DNA of 64,000 nucleotides from Gigaspora margarita (GCA_009809945.1 WTPW01000631.1:12283-76282), one strand, 5' to 3'. Positions 35,741 to 47,194 are shown, counted from the stretch's first letter. The notes: generated by a model from the letters alone, not told the origin. A program made the numbers and translations.

Positions 35741-36676
35741 AAAATGGTTCCGTTTGTGTTAGCGGTTGTTATGTTGACGAAGCCGAAGATCCTGCAATTT
35801 TATTGGTTCCATTTGCATGTCATAAGGCCAAACCTACTGTAACACGTCTTTTTCAACAGAGCTGGCTACACGGAGATGGAGATGAATTTCAAGATTTTTA
35901 CAACAATAATAAATATGCATGTTACGACATGACATTAATTTAAAACTAAGGTTACGGATATAACCCTTAGTTATATTTATCGTTTGATTTGGATTGATTT
36001 ATTATGAGTTAAATTTCAGGTTATTTACAAAAAAATTCTCTATTTACAATATAAAATAATCAAGAAAATTTATATAAAAAAACCAAGAAATAGAATCCTT
36101 AACGTTAATTCTATGGCTGTTACAATCTTTAACCAAACAATTGTGCCCATAAATATTGAGGCTATTCACAATTATATTGCATTTATCAATTACAGTAAAT
36201 ATATGTGGGAGAAGAATGCAGAATTAGTTGCAAACGGTTGAATGTGATTTATTTTAAGATTTATAATAATATCTTACTAGTTGATTTATTGAACATATAG
36301 TACACCAACAAGATTTTTTATCTGGCAGTATAGTGGTCCTAATTCAGAAATCGCTGATACAGCGCTTCAATTATTGTGTGCAACGCGCGCTTTTATCAGT
36401 GCTATTAGTATGGGATTAAGTGAGGTCAAACATGTGATTGCAGAACAAGTTCTTGATATAGCAGCTATCTCGATTCAAAATACTATTATGCATCGAATAA
36501 TTGACCATTTAATTATGGAAATAGCGAGTGAGGCATTTACAACAATTACTAACCGTTTTACGGACAGAATTTTCCTAGATTGGCGAGTTGAACGTGGACA
36601 GATGAAAACGATTTGGGTGTTTGATTCGGTATCCAGAAATTTTCAAGACCAGTACTTTTGTGAATCAGTATTATAA
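35741..36676 (+). pseudogene. Unrecognised multi-exon coding relic
   Basis: Three plus-strand segments have coding-like composition. 35741-35943 follows a plausible acceptor (TTTAATTAG) and reads ..CVSGCYVDEAEDPAILLVPF.. to a stop. 36113-36236 starts MAVTIFNQTIVPINIEAI and ends near a GT. 36317-36676 reads ..SGPNSEIADTALQLLCATRA.. and ..SEVKHVIAEQVLDIAAISIQ.. to a stop at 36674-36676. The phases do not join through any splice pair that I can find, so the gene looks broken or the model is wrong. The base composition is less AT-rich than the surroundings. I do not recognise the family. It lies between a MITE and the Harbinger-related cluster, and whether it is host or transposon sequence is open. 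Confidence 0.4.
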
Positions 36677-36982
36677 AGTATTATATGATGGTAAATTTTA
36701 TTTAAATTTAGACTAAATAATACTATATTATGATACTTAAATTATATAATATTTAAGTTACTAAATTAACACACTAAGGTTCTCTAAAGTCACACCTCTA
36801 TATCATATAAAATTTTCTTTATAAATTATGTATAATTTAAAACAGACTACTATGGTAGAAGTTTTTTCACTGGATGAATGATTAATTACATGTTGTCAAT
36901 GACTAGAATTAAATATTGTAGCAAAAGGATTTGTAATCAATTCTAAATTTCAAATATATTCATATGATTAGAAAAATGATTA

Positions 36983-37248
36983 AGGCTGCTCTCAAGTACT
37001 TCCCTCTATGGTTAATGAAATGATCTTATTGACTAAAAAGAAAATAGGTCGTGTTTGATCATTTCGATCATAAAAAACTGGGCTTAACTACCATCTTTTT
37101 TTTTATAAAGTTACTCTGATTAGCAAAATTCGAATTTTGTACGGTGAATTTTCGGCAAAATTTAATTAAGGATTACTTCTATTTAATTAGATTAATCGAA
37201 ATGATTGGGCAGCATCTCGATCACTAATAAATCACATTAAGGGAGCTC
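36983..37248. mobile_element. Harbinger-derived MITE
   Basis: TTA (36980-36982, 37249-37251) flanks termini AGGCTGCTCTCAAG and, inverted, GAGCTCCC. The right subterminal part in reverse (TTAGTGATCGAGATGCTGCC) matches the left end of the full Harbinger element beginning 21 bp further on, so this MITE is probably mobilised by the same transposase. Confidence 0.6.
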
Positions 37249-37364
37249 TTAGGAACAACCTAAGACTTAGGGTGCTCTCAAACATCATCCTGAGTGTCAT
37301 TAGATAGTGATTGAGATGACGCACAATCATTACAATCAATAAATATAAAGATTGCGATCAATGA

Positions 37365-38527
37365 TTGAGGGAATTCTTTTCATATTACGATTATCATGTC
37401 GCCAACAAACAAAAAAAAAAAACAACCGTTCAACAAGCAAAAAAAATATTACCATTACCGACAGCTTCAAATGTATCTGTTCCGACTACTTCAAGTGCCT
37501 CTGCTACTTCTTTAGCCATTCCAAATGGTTCTATTATCCCTTCGGCTAATTACAATACTCCTGCTGCTCCTTTTACAGATTTAACAAATTTTCATATGCT
37601 GTTACAACAGCATTATTCTTCTGCGCCACTATTTAATCTTTTAGTTTTAAATAGAACTAATAACGAATATGAAGAAGTATATATTGAATTTTATTACAAA
37701 TTCATAATTTTTTTATCAAAAATTATTAATAAAAATTTTTTAAGATATCTCTTTTAGAGCCTCCCATTAGTGACAATAATCAAATTTCGACTACTAATAG
37801 TAGTCAAAATTTACAAGTTGTAGATGAAACCTCTAGTTCATCCAACGCTAATACTATTTCGGGAAATAAACCAAATAATCGATGGTCATCATCCGAAGTT
37901 AGATGAAGTTGGAAAAAATCAACATGCACTACAACAAGTAAGGGATCCGCGGGAAAAAGGCCGTATTTGGGATAAAATCATTTCAAATATCCAAGTTTCC
38001 ACTTCAAGTACAATTTTAAAAGAGCGATCCAAAACTTCTTTTCAACAAAAATGGGATTCTCTTCACCAAAAATATCGTAATTTAAAGGATACTATCAAAA
38101 ATACTAGTGAAGAAGCAATTCAGAATGATTGAGAGTTCTTTGGTGATAGATAAATATCTAAAAGATGATCCAAGTATTGAAGCTCCAATTACAAGTGATT
38201 CGATTAATGGAAATAAACGTAAAGAAAAAAATAATGCTGATAATTCTGAAGATGATGAGGTAATATTATAATTCATTTATTTCATAATATATTATTTATA
38301 ATTTATTTATCGTTAATGGTTTATAAATGTAGCCCAATCTCAAAAGACGAAAAAGTGTTCGCATTAATAACGAAAAAGAATATTTTGAAGATTTTCAAAA
38401 TCTAATTAAGAAACAGACAAATACTATCGTAGAGACAATAAAAGAGCACATATATACATGTGAAATTCAACAATGCCAACATGATGAGCAGATTGAAATT
38501 TTTAAGGAATTTTTAAAGAAATTTTAA
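37365..38527 (+). pseudogene. Harbinger Myb/SANT-like DNA-binding protein, broken
   Basis: Exons 37365-37676, 37760-38259 and 38333-38527 are read with GT..AG introns. The N-terminal part is Ser/Thr/Pro-rich and low in complexity. The Myb/SANT-like domain follows: RWSSSEVR.., then after a frame change DEVGKNQHALQQVRD..REKGRIWDKI.. and SFQQKWDSLHQKYRNLKDTI, a typical trihelix-like pattern. The C-terminal exon reads LKRRKSVRINNEKEYFEDF and ends in a helix with KEFLKKF. In this superfamily the protein binds the termini and helps the transposase enter the nucleus. There is one frameshift near 37905 and a TGA at about 38131 where a Trp is expected (before EFFGD), then another frame change. Confidence 0.8.
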
Positions 38528-38586
38528 AATACAATGTAATATATTTATTAATACATTTCATATTTATTTATTTGCATATTAAATAA

Positions 38587-39842
38587 TTAATCAAGATTTG
38601 CAAGAATATTTGCTAGATATTCTCTTTTCTGTCTTTTTGCCATATTTTCTTTTTCATCATCTGCCACAATTTCTTCATTGACCTCATTATTTTCATTAAT
38701 AAAATCATCAATGTTTTCTTCCTAATCTAAGATATCACTATTATCAATACAAATGTTGTGCAAAATACAACATGCATGAATAATTCTGACAATTCTTTCT
38801 AAATCTGTACAATATATTCCATTTAAAATTCTCTATCATTTTTTCAAATACCCAAACACTTGTTCAATGATCATTCACATTGAAAATAAACCTTATTAAA
38901 CTGTCATTCTTTATGTGTTAATCATTCATCATCTGAAAATGGTTTTATGAGATAAGTTCTAAGAGGGTAAGCTGAATCGGCAATTATATAAGTGCCACCT
39001 GGAACCCATTGTTCAGGATTTTGTAAAATCTCATAATATAAAGAAGATCGATAAAACACTCGAGCATCATGTACACTCCCTTTAAAAATTTAATTAATAT
39101 ATGTAGATTAAAAAAAAATAATAATAAATAAATCTTTATTAATTTGCTTCACCAATATGTACATATATAAAACATCCCAAATAATCCACGACCCCAAGAA
39201 GATTAATTGAATGAAAATTTTTTCAATTTACAAATTGAGCACCATTTTTGTAAAGAGGGTAAATAGGAATATGCGATCCATCCATCGCACCAACCACATT
39301 AGGTAAATTATGCTCCAGGCCTGATATTCCATACTCAAACCCCTGCGTTATAGTTGCTAATTTTTCTCCTTGTGACCACATTATTCTTTTCCATTCCAAA
39401 TCTAACAAAGCCTCCAAGAACTGATCTGTAAAATAACATACTGATCCTTTACTTATGCCAAGTGCTTGTTCTAATACCCACATACCTGTTCCATTAGCAA
39501 ATTGCCATAATGCAATTGCAATTTGTTTTCAAGTGGGTATTGCATTAAGGGCTTCACAACTAAAAGCTGGATGTGTTTTTAATCGAGTGACAATAGTATT
39601 AAAAGTAACAAGAGTAATATGAATATATCATCAAAAAGAATTATAACTACCATTGTTAGTTAAGTGTGGAAAAACATCAACCCAAAACCTACCAGTTTTG
39701 GCCTTTGTTGACATTGTGCTCTTATATTGGGTAAGACAAGTGCAACTAGAATAGTCACATTAGTTATTATATGAGCATAGGTAAGAAGACAATAATTGTC
39801 AGTTGTTTTTTTGTGGGTTTCTTGATATTTTTTATTTGCCAT
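38587..39842 (-). pseudogene. PIF/Harbinger DDE transposase (HARBI1-like), broken
   Basis: Minus strand, starting near MANKKYQETHKK (39842), next to the assembly gap. Helix-turn-helix-like LEQALGISKGSVCYFTDQFL is followed by LPNVVGAMDGSHIPI (first catalytic Asp). Then, after a stop, come LLGVVDYLGCFIYVHIG, an intron (donor near 39146, acceptor near 39083), SVHDARVFYRSSLYYE and GGTYIIADSAYPLRTYLIKP (second Asp). The C-terminal part, with IIEQVFGYLKK (the glutamate region) and IVRIIHACCILHNICIDN, is in shifted frames. Stops fall at positions where this family has Trp (FVN-stop, SDDE-stop-LTHKE), that is TGG to TGA changes. At least four breaks, so inactive. Confidence 0.85.
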
Positions 39843-39882
39843 GAAAGTTTCTAATAAGAAGAGTAAAAAGATAATTTGTCAT

Positions 39883-40231
39883 NNNNNNNNNNNNNNNNNN
39901 NNNNNNNNNNNNNNNNNNNNNNNNNNNNNNNNNNNNNNNNNNNNNNNNNNNNNNNNNNNNNNNNNNNNNNNNNNNNNNNNNNNNNNNNNNNNNNNNNNNN
40001 NNNNNNNNNNNNNNNNNNNNNNNNNNNNNNNNNNNNNNNNNNNNNNNNNNNNNNNNNNNNNNNNNNNNNNNNNNNNNNNNNNNNNNNNNNNNNNNNNNNN
40101 NNNNNNNNNNNNNNNNNNNNNNNNNNNNNNNNNNNNNNNNNNNNNNNNNNNNNNNNNNNNNNNNNNNNNNNNNNNNNNNNNNNNNNNNNNNNNNNNNNNN
40201 NNNNNNNNNNNNNNNNNNNNNNNNNNNNNNN
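39883..40231. other. Assembly gap (349 N)
   Basis: Unknown bases inside the Harbinger element, between the transposase start and the right terminus. The true gap length is unknown. Reading frames spanning it are meaningless. Confidence 1.
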
Positions 40232-40476
40232 ACCTGACCTATCTATGTATATTTTGGGGTCCTGATTCGATCATAAAGTGCTTGAACAATCTCACTCTGT
40301 GATAAATTTTGGCCAATCAGTACAGCTCTATAAAGAAAAAAGATGGTTAGTGACAGCTTTAGTGACCATCTTTTTTTTTAACTGTAGTGATAAACTCTCT
40401 TGACTGGCTGAGCTAATTTTTATTAATTAAAATTTATACACTGATCTATTGATTAAGGTGCTTGAGAGCACCCTTA

Positions 40477-40722
40477 GGGTATCCTCAAGCAGTGATTAGC
40501 TAGTGAATGAATTAGTGATTGAGATAGTGTTCAACCATTATGGCATTATTAATCATCATTTTTAAGAACCAATAGTATGGATATTGAAGTCGATAGCATA
40601 GATGATAATATGATTGAAATATGCTCACATAACTTCTTTAATATGATTAATTTATGATTGTGTTGTTCTCAGTAATACAATTAATTAAAAATATTGATTG
40701 AATTGATGCTTGAGCAAACATC
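40477..40722. mobile_element. Second Harbinger-derived MITE, abutting the TTA
   Basis: Immediately after the right TTA, GGGTATCCTCAAGCAGTGAT and GTGATTGAGATAGTGTTCAA repeat the left end of the full element. A weaker inverse (GATGCTTGAGCAAACATC) lies near 40705-40722. A related element therefore shares the target duplication with the autonomous-type copy. Confidence 0.55.
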
Positions 40723-41319
40723 TTTATTATTATTACTATTTAGCAATTATTATTTTTACATATTGAAACAAAAAAAAAATAAAAACGATGGGTCAATGAA
40801 AGGATAAAGCAATTTAAAAGCAATTTACAATACTTAAACACATCCAACATCAGCAAATTTTATATATAGATATATATCGATGTATAACAGGTAATTGTTT
40901 TATATCGATTAAAAAATAGCAATATATATCGATTAACAGATTAAAAAATCGATATATATCTATAATCGATATATATCATTTTCGATATAAATCGTTATTA
41001 TCAATAAATCGATTATAATCAAAATTATTTGGATCGATGTATAACGATTAACAGATATTTAATGATAGCACAGTCTAGGCTTGACTACGATCTATTAGAA
41101 AATTTACATGTGTGAAATATTTCGTGCACCCAAGATAAATGAAATATATTTCAAAATATTTTATGCTAATATTTTTGAAATATTTTGAATACTTTCGAGG
41201 AAGTTGGATCAGTAGATCTATAGCCTGGATCATACAAAGGGCATGTTTGACAAATATTTTTGAAATATTTCGATATGTTTTGATGATTGTAGTACAAGAT
41301 CAGATTAGATCTTTGTTTA

Positions 41320-42240
41320 TTTTTTTTGTTTATAATTTAGATCTTCTATCACTTTTACATTGTTTTTTTGTTTTCGTTTTGTTTTTTTTTTGGGTTCATT
41401 TTGTTTCATTTAGTTTCATTTAGTTTCATTTAGTATCGTTTAGTTTCGTTTTGTTTTTTCAATTTTTTTCTTTTTATTTATTATTTTTTATTTTATTTCT
41501 ACAAAAAACACCAACCCTAACTTTTGACACTTTGCAAGAGATCTAACGACCTTTCAAAACTTAGCACAAGTCAACTCAGCCATCCAACACTTTGCAAGAA
41601 CACACAACTAATTTCACTAACAATTTCTAAATTTCAAAGAACGCTTCTTTAGAGAAATAAAAATTTAGTTAGTGCTTTATTTTTTTTCATTTGACGTTTT
41701 TTGTTCTTTTTGTTTTTGTTTTTGTTTTTTTTTATTTTGTTTTATTAATTTATTTTATTCTGGCACTTTGCAAGAAAAATAACCTAGGCTTTTTTGATAC
41801 TCTGCAAGCAAATCCAGACTTTTCTGGCACTTTGCAAGAATAGATTTCAGCAATTCTGTCATGAACTCTACTTCAGAGAAATGGAGATTTGGGGTTTTAT
41901 TTTTTTTATTCAGTTTGCTTACATTCCGTTTTTTTGTTTGTTTTCTTTTTATTTATTTCTTTAATTTTTATTTTTTTTATTTATTCCAGCACTTTGTGAA
42001 AACTTTTGACGATTTCTGAATTGCAAGGAACGAACTCTTACTTTAGGGAAATAGAAATTTGGGGCTTTGTTTATTTTTTTATTTAGTTTGCTTACATTTT
42101 TGTTTTTTGTTTGTTTTTCTTTTTTTTAATTTTATTTTATTTTATTTATTTCTGGCTTTCTTCGGAACTTTGCAAGAAAATGATCTGACTTTTCTGATAC
42201 TTACAAGAACACCAACTCTAACTTCTCTGGCACTTTGCGA
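41320..42240 (+). repeat. T-rich array with TGGCACTTTGCAAGAA tandem units
   Basis: First TTCATTTAGTTTCATTTAGT-type simple repeats (41395-41450). Then four diverged units, each with CACTTTGCAAGAA, a CTTTAGAGAAATAGAAATTT-like block and a TTTTTGTTTTT tract, begin at about 41525, 41760, 41985 and 42165. No gene; the T-rich frames are low complexity. Confidence 0.6.
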
Positions 42241-42360
42241 ATATAAGCGAATAATAGTAAATATAAGCAAATAATAGCAAATATAAGCAAATAATAGCAA
42301 ATATAAGCAAATAATAGCAAATATAAGCAAATAATAGCAAATATAAGCAAATAATAGTGA
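42239..42360 (+). repeat. 20-bp tandem repeat, about six copies
   Basis: The unit AATATAAGCAAATAATAGCA repeats with an exact 20-bp period about six times, the middle copies being identical. A contraction/expansion-prone minisatellite. Confidence 0.9.
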
Positions 42361-42922
42361 ATAGCAAATAACAAAAAAAGAAAATAATCGCTATTTTTTT
42401 TGGGTTCATTTTTTTTCGTTATTTTTTTTTTGGTTTTATTTTTTTTTGTTGTTTTTTTTATAATAATATATAATAAAATATGTAATATTGATTAAAAATG
42501 TATATTTAATTTAAAAATAATGTAAAATAATAATAAATAAAAAAAATAAAATTTTATAATAAATTGCAAAACCTTGTGAAAACCTGTAAAACGTTTAAAA
42601 ATTTGCAAAAAGCATAATTATGTGAATATAATATTGTTAATTGATATAATATTAGATATATATCGATTAACATCTATATCAGATATATATCGATTACTAT
42701 CACTATCGATAGAAATCAGCAGGGGTGATTGGTATTGATATATATCTTATCAGTTAGTAATCAATATATATCTATATATAAAATTTGCTGATGAATCTCT
42801 GTTTCTTCTTTTTCAGGATTTACTACAAACTAACAGAGCACATAAACATGCCTTTTATTTATGATAAAGATTTTTAGCATGTGATAAGGCAAATAATAAT
42901 TTTGAAGATCTATAATGATAAT

Positions 42923-43299
42923 TAAGGATAGGAATCATATAGTTATTAGTCGATTAGTCAACGATTAGTCAACTAATCGACTAAATTTTTTCATAGTCAG
43001 TCAACCAATTAGTTGAGTAGTCAATTAGTCAATTAGTTAATTAGTCAATTAGTCAATTAGTTAACTAATCGATTAATTGATTAATTGATTAGTCAATTAG
43101 TCAATTAGTCAATTAGATTAATCATCTATTTCATATTTTTATTACTATATTTCTGGTATTCATTTTTTTTTATATTTATTGACTAGCCAATTAATCAACT
43201 AATCGATTAATCGATTAATCAATTTTTAGTCAGTTGATGACTAATAGTTTTAGTCGACTGACTAATTGACAAAAAATTTTTAACTGATTCCTATTCTTA
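42923..43299. mobile_element. hAT-like MITE rich in TTAGTCAA words
   Basis: TAAGGATAGGAATCA and its inverse TGATTCCTATTCTTA bound 377 bp. ATGATAAT (42915-42922) and ACGATAAT (43300-43307) flank it, an 8-bp duplication with one mismatch. The interior is a dense array of AATTAGTC / GACTAATC words, possibly transposase-binding repeats. Confidence 0.8.
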
Positions 43300-43307
43300 A
43301 CGATAAT

Positions 43308-44300
43308 ATAATATAAAAAAAGTGAAGTACTTAAAATTTATTTTTTCTAATCAACAATAAAAATTTTGACCAATAGCACAACTTTATAATGAAAAAAGGA
43401 TGTTTGAAGCTCTATCTCTTGGTGATTGGAATGATAAATACACTTGATCAGTTAAACAAACTTCTGCCAATAAAATTTTTTTTTCTAATGCATTGTATTA
43501 AACTTTATCATGTTTGTTATTTATTGCAATAATCAATGCAATTATTTGATTTAGCTATTAGCTACATTAATGTATATATGTATATGCAGAAAATTTAAAA
43601 ATCTCTATTTCTTTATATAAAAATAATGCATAAACTAGTAGGTCACATTAAAATAAATTTTTTTAAATTATTAATCTCAACAAATTGAATAATCGAGAAA
43701 TCTCAGCTTTTTGATTATAAATAATACACACTTAATAATGACTATTTTATGTATATTTTTAAAACTAAACTATTATTGACTTAGCTTGCTTTCAACATGT
43801 TTATTCTCTATAATGTAGTTTAGATTTTTAGATTTTCTGTATCATTTATAAATTTTTTAAAATTTGTTTCAAAATAATTACTAATGCAGAACTATAAATA
43901 CAGATGACAAATAAAATTCATAAATATAGCAAACTACAAACTAAATTTGGAATAACAATTAGTTCAAAACTTGCAAATCATAAAGGAGATTTTGCCTGAA
44001 ATAATTATTCAATTGTGGTGAGTTAGCTTTAACTATATTAGCCAAGCAAATCAGATTAATAAAAAAAAAAGAATCTAAATATCAAAGTTACAACTTTTAT
44101 AATTATACTCTTATGTAATTAATTTAGGCAAAGCTTCTAGTTAACAAAAATGCACATCGGCCAAGGGTGCCTAATGAATTTGAGGAGCGAGAATTTTATG
44201 ATCAAGTTTATTTTATTTTATGCATTAATATGAAGATAAAGTATTTATGCTTGCATATGTGCAATAGATAAGAAATCTGGAAGCTTATGGAAATAATAAT
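43308..44300. other. No gene seen
   Basis: AT-rich. ACCAATAGCACAACTTTATAATGAAAAAAGG near 43371 (split: ACCAATAGCACAACTTTATA, then ATGAAAAAAGG) resembles the subterminal region of the Harbinger right end, possibly a MITE scrap. Confidence 0.45.
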
Positions 44301-44308
44301 TATATTAT

Positions 44309-45686
44309 GACAGGGTAAAACCTAAGTCACCAGCTAGTAAAACCTGAGTTTATTAGTAAAATCTGAGTTTTTAAAAAAAAAATAAGTAAAATCTAAGTTT
44401 ATTAGTAAAACCTGAGTTTATTAGTAAAACCTGAGTTTATTAGTAAAATCTGAGTTTATTAAAAAAAATAAGTAAAATCTGATATAGATAGGGTGAAATC
44501 CACTATTAAACAAAAACTGTTCTAAACCTTTGAGCGAAGATATCTTGACAACCACCTGATCAAATTCAATAAAAATTTTTTTATTTGAATTCTATAAACC
44601 CATAGATTTCAAAAGAAAATAATTACATCGAATTTGGTCAGGTGATTATCAAGATATCTTCACTCAAAGTTATAGAAAAAAATCAAAACATCTATCAAAA
44701 TAGAAGCTGTACCAAATTTTTTTCTAAAACTTTGAGCAATGATATCTTGACAAGCACCTGATCAAGTTCGATGAATATTTTTTATTTGAATTTTATGAAA
44801 CCATAAATTCAAATAAAAAAAGTTTCATCAAAATTGAGCAGGTGGTTGTCAAGATATCTTTGCCCAAATTTTTAGAAAAAAATTTGGCGCAGCTTCTATT
44901 TTGATAGATGTTTTGATTTTTTCTAAAATTTGGGCGAAGATATCTTGACAACCACCCAACCAAATTCGATGGATTTTTTTTCATTTGAAATCTATGGATT
45001 TATAGAATTCAAATAAAAAAATTTTCATCGAATTTGATTTGGTGGTTGTCAAGATATCTTTGCTCAATTTATAGAAAAAATCAAAACGTCTATCAAAATA
45101 GAAGCTGTGCCAAATTTTTTCTAAAACTTTGGGCGAATATAACTTGACAACCACCAGATCAAATTTGATAAAACTTTTTTTATTTGAATTTTATGGTTTC
45201 ATAAAATTTAAATAAAAAAATATTCATCGAATTTATTCAGGTAGTTGTCAAGATATCTTTGCTCAAAGTTTTAGAAAAACATTTGGTGAAGCTTTTATTT
45301 TGATAGACATTTTGATTTTTTTCTATAACTTTGAGCGAAAATATCTTGATAATTACCTGACCAAATTTGATGTAATTTTTTTTTGAAATCTATGGGTTTA
45401 TAGAATTCAAATAAAAAAATTTTCATCGAATTTGATTAGGTGGTTGTCAAGATATTTTCGCTCAAAGGTTTAGAACAGTTTTTGTTTAATAGTGGATTTC
45501 ACCCTATCTATATCAGATTTTACTTATTTTTTTAATAAACTCAGATTTTATTAATCAACTCAGGTTTTACTAATAAACTCAGGTTTTACTAATAATCTCA
45601 GATTTTACTTATTTTTTTTTTTAAAAACTCAGATTTTACTAATAAACACAGGTTTTACTAGCTGGTGACTCAGGTTTCACCCTGTC
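44309..45686. mobile_element. Composite foldback element: hairpin of hairpins
   Basis: Ends GACAGGGTAAAACC and GGTTTCACCCTGTC are inverted and flanked by ATATTAT on both sides (44302-44308, 45687-45693). Next inside are inverted GTAAAACCTGAGTTTATTA arrays. The core is about five ~210-bp blocks in alternating orientation, each bounded by GAAGATATCTTGACAACCAC and its inverse. Non-coding. Confidence 0.85.
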
Positions 45687-45992
45687 ATATTATATTTTTA
45701 TAACTTTGGTGAGACTGGAGTTATTAATATAGCTACTATTGATCAATGTGTGGAATTTCTTAAATTCATAGCAAATAAATATATTGGATCACATTCAGAT
45801 AAAATATCTTAAACTTTGATAATTGCAGATTTTCTAATTAGCTAACTAGGTAAATGCATAGCATTGTTTGTCCAGAGCTAAATATTTAAATAAACATAAT
45901 AATTAAAAAGTTTGCTATTTATTATTATATAGTATATAGTTACGATATACTACTAGAAATAAATACTATTGCCAAAAATAACAATTAATAAA

Positions 45993-46150
45993 TATAAGTT
46001 TACTTAGTGTATTAAATTAGAATGAATTAGTAAAATTTTGTGAGTCATAAAAATTTATAGAATGTTATTAAAATTCTATAAAATTTTATAATTCANAAAT
46101 TTTTATTAATTAATTCTAATTTATNCAGTAAGTAAACTTGTTTAGTATCT
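45993..46150. repeat. Palindromic MITE, family 1, copy 2
   Basis: ATAAGTTTACTTAGTGTATT pairs with ..CAGTAAGTAAACTTGTTTAG, with the AATTAGTAAAATTTTGTGA interior of the copy at 97-265. Two single unknown bases (46096, 46125) lie in it. Confidence 0.7.
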
Positions 46151-46189
46151 AAAATATATCAAATTATTTGAATTATTTTATTTACTTGA

Positions 46190-46610
46190 AATTTAGTGAA
46201 TAGAATCATAATTTTGAATTTTTGATCAAAAAAAACAAATTTAAATATTTTTTTTAAATTTTATAAATAAAATAAAAACAACACTGCTAATTTAATATAT
46301 TTTAGGTTCTAAACAAGGTTTATTTAGTGCATTAAGTTAGAATTAATTAGTAAAATTTTGTAAAGCATAAAATTTTATAGAATTTTATTAATAAAATTCT
46401 ATAAAATCTTATGCTTCACAAAATTTTACTACCGGTAATTAATTCTAACTTAAATGCACTAAATAAACTTGTTTAGAACCTAAAATATATTAAATTAATA
46501 GTGTTGTTTTTATTTTACTAGAAATTTGAAGAAAAGATGCTTAAATTTGACTTTTTTGATCAAAAATCCAAAATTATGCATCTATTCACTAAATTTCAAA
46601 ATAAAAATAA
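46190..46610. repeat. Palindromic element, family 1, long form
   Basis: A core palindrome (46311-46485; GGTTTATTTAGTGCATTAAG and inverse) is enclosed by outer arms that are also inverted copies (TTGAATTTTTGATCAAAAAA at the left, TTTGATCAAAAATCCAAAAT at the right). The right arm matches bases 1-60 of the window. Confidence 0.75.
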
Positions 46611-46619
46611 TTCTGTAAT

Positions 46620-47190
46620 TTTTTAGCAAAATCATAAAAAATCATATGAAAATAATATTATTGGATGAGTTTAGCATTAAAAAATTTTTATACTAACTAA
46701 TTATCTGATATAGAATATAGTTTTTTCTGTTGATAACATTTTAAATAAGGGCAGGAAAATTTTAAATAAAAATTCTCTTCAAATGCTCAATATTTATATT
46801 TTAAATAAATTGAATTGAAATTCTTTTTAATTGGTCAAAATAAATCGTAATTGCTTATAGAAAACTTGAAACTTATTGAAATTATTGCATAATCAAAATT
46901 TATTGAAATTTTGCATAAATTAATCAAAATTTATTATAAATCAATTGAAAGTTTTGTTTTAAATTGAAAAAATTTTTATATATCTCTGGTCTAAAAGTAT
47001 AGTGTCCTCAGCTACATTTGGACAATTAGGAATTAGTACTCGGCAAATTTGAAAATCAAGTTTTTGACTTCAGAACAATCAAAATCTATTTTTAGTACAA
47101 ATAGATTTTGATTATCAAACTCGAAAATTGCCAAACACCAGTATTGGCTAATTTATTAGTAGTCAGTCGGTTTTAAAGATCTGGATCTAA
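46620..47190. other. No gene seen
   Basis: AT-rich sequence 3' of the kinase pseudogene. A local inverted repeat AATCAAAATCTATTTTTAGT / ACAAATAGATTTTGATTATC is at 47087-47120. Confidence 0.5.
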
Positions 47191-47194
47191 GCAT

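Larger units (their letters stand above)
37270..40473. mobile_element. PIF/Harbinger DNA transposon, decayed
   Basis: Termini GGGTGCTCTCAAACA and TTGAGAGCACCC are inverted repeats flanked by TTA on both sides (37267-37269, 40474-40476), the 3-bp TWA duplication of PIF/Harbinger. Inside are the two hallmark genes in convergent order: a Myb/SANT-like gene (plus) and a DDE transposase (minus), whose stop codons are 60 bp apart. Length is 3.2 kb including a 349-base assembly gap. Both genes carry stops, so this copy is not autonomous. Confidence 0.9.
40848..42793. mobile_element. TIR element with ATCGATATATATC termini and tandem-repeat core
   Basis: CATCAGCAAATTTTATATAT..GATATATATCGAT on the left pairs with its inverse ending ATAAAATTTGCTGATG on the right. 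Both subterminal regions are full of ATATATCGATT words (40855-41055, 42650-42780). The core (41500-42365) is a tandem repeat and a 20-bp microsatellite; no transposase was found. Confidence 0.65.

Noticed and set aside
39841-40302. Long open frame across the assembly gap
   Set aside because: It exists only because unknown bases contain no stops; it is not evidence of a gene.
42239-42360. CRISPR-like regular spacing of a 20-bp unit
   Set aside because: Units are directly adjacent with no unique spacers; it is an ordinary tandem minisatellite in a eukaryotic genome.
42059-42409. Small hydrophobic frames in the T-rich array, resembling membrane peptides
   Set aside because: They come from poly-T and 20-bp repeat translation; composition is pure low complexity on either strand.
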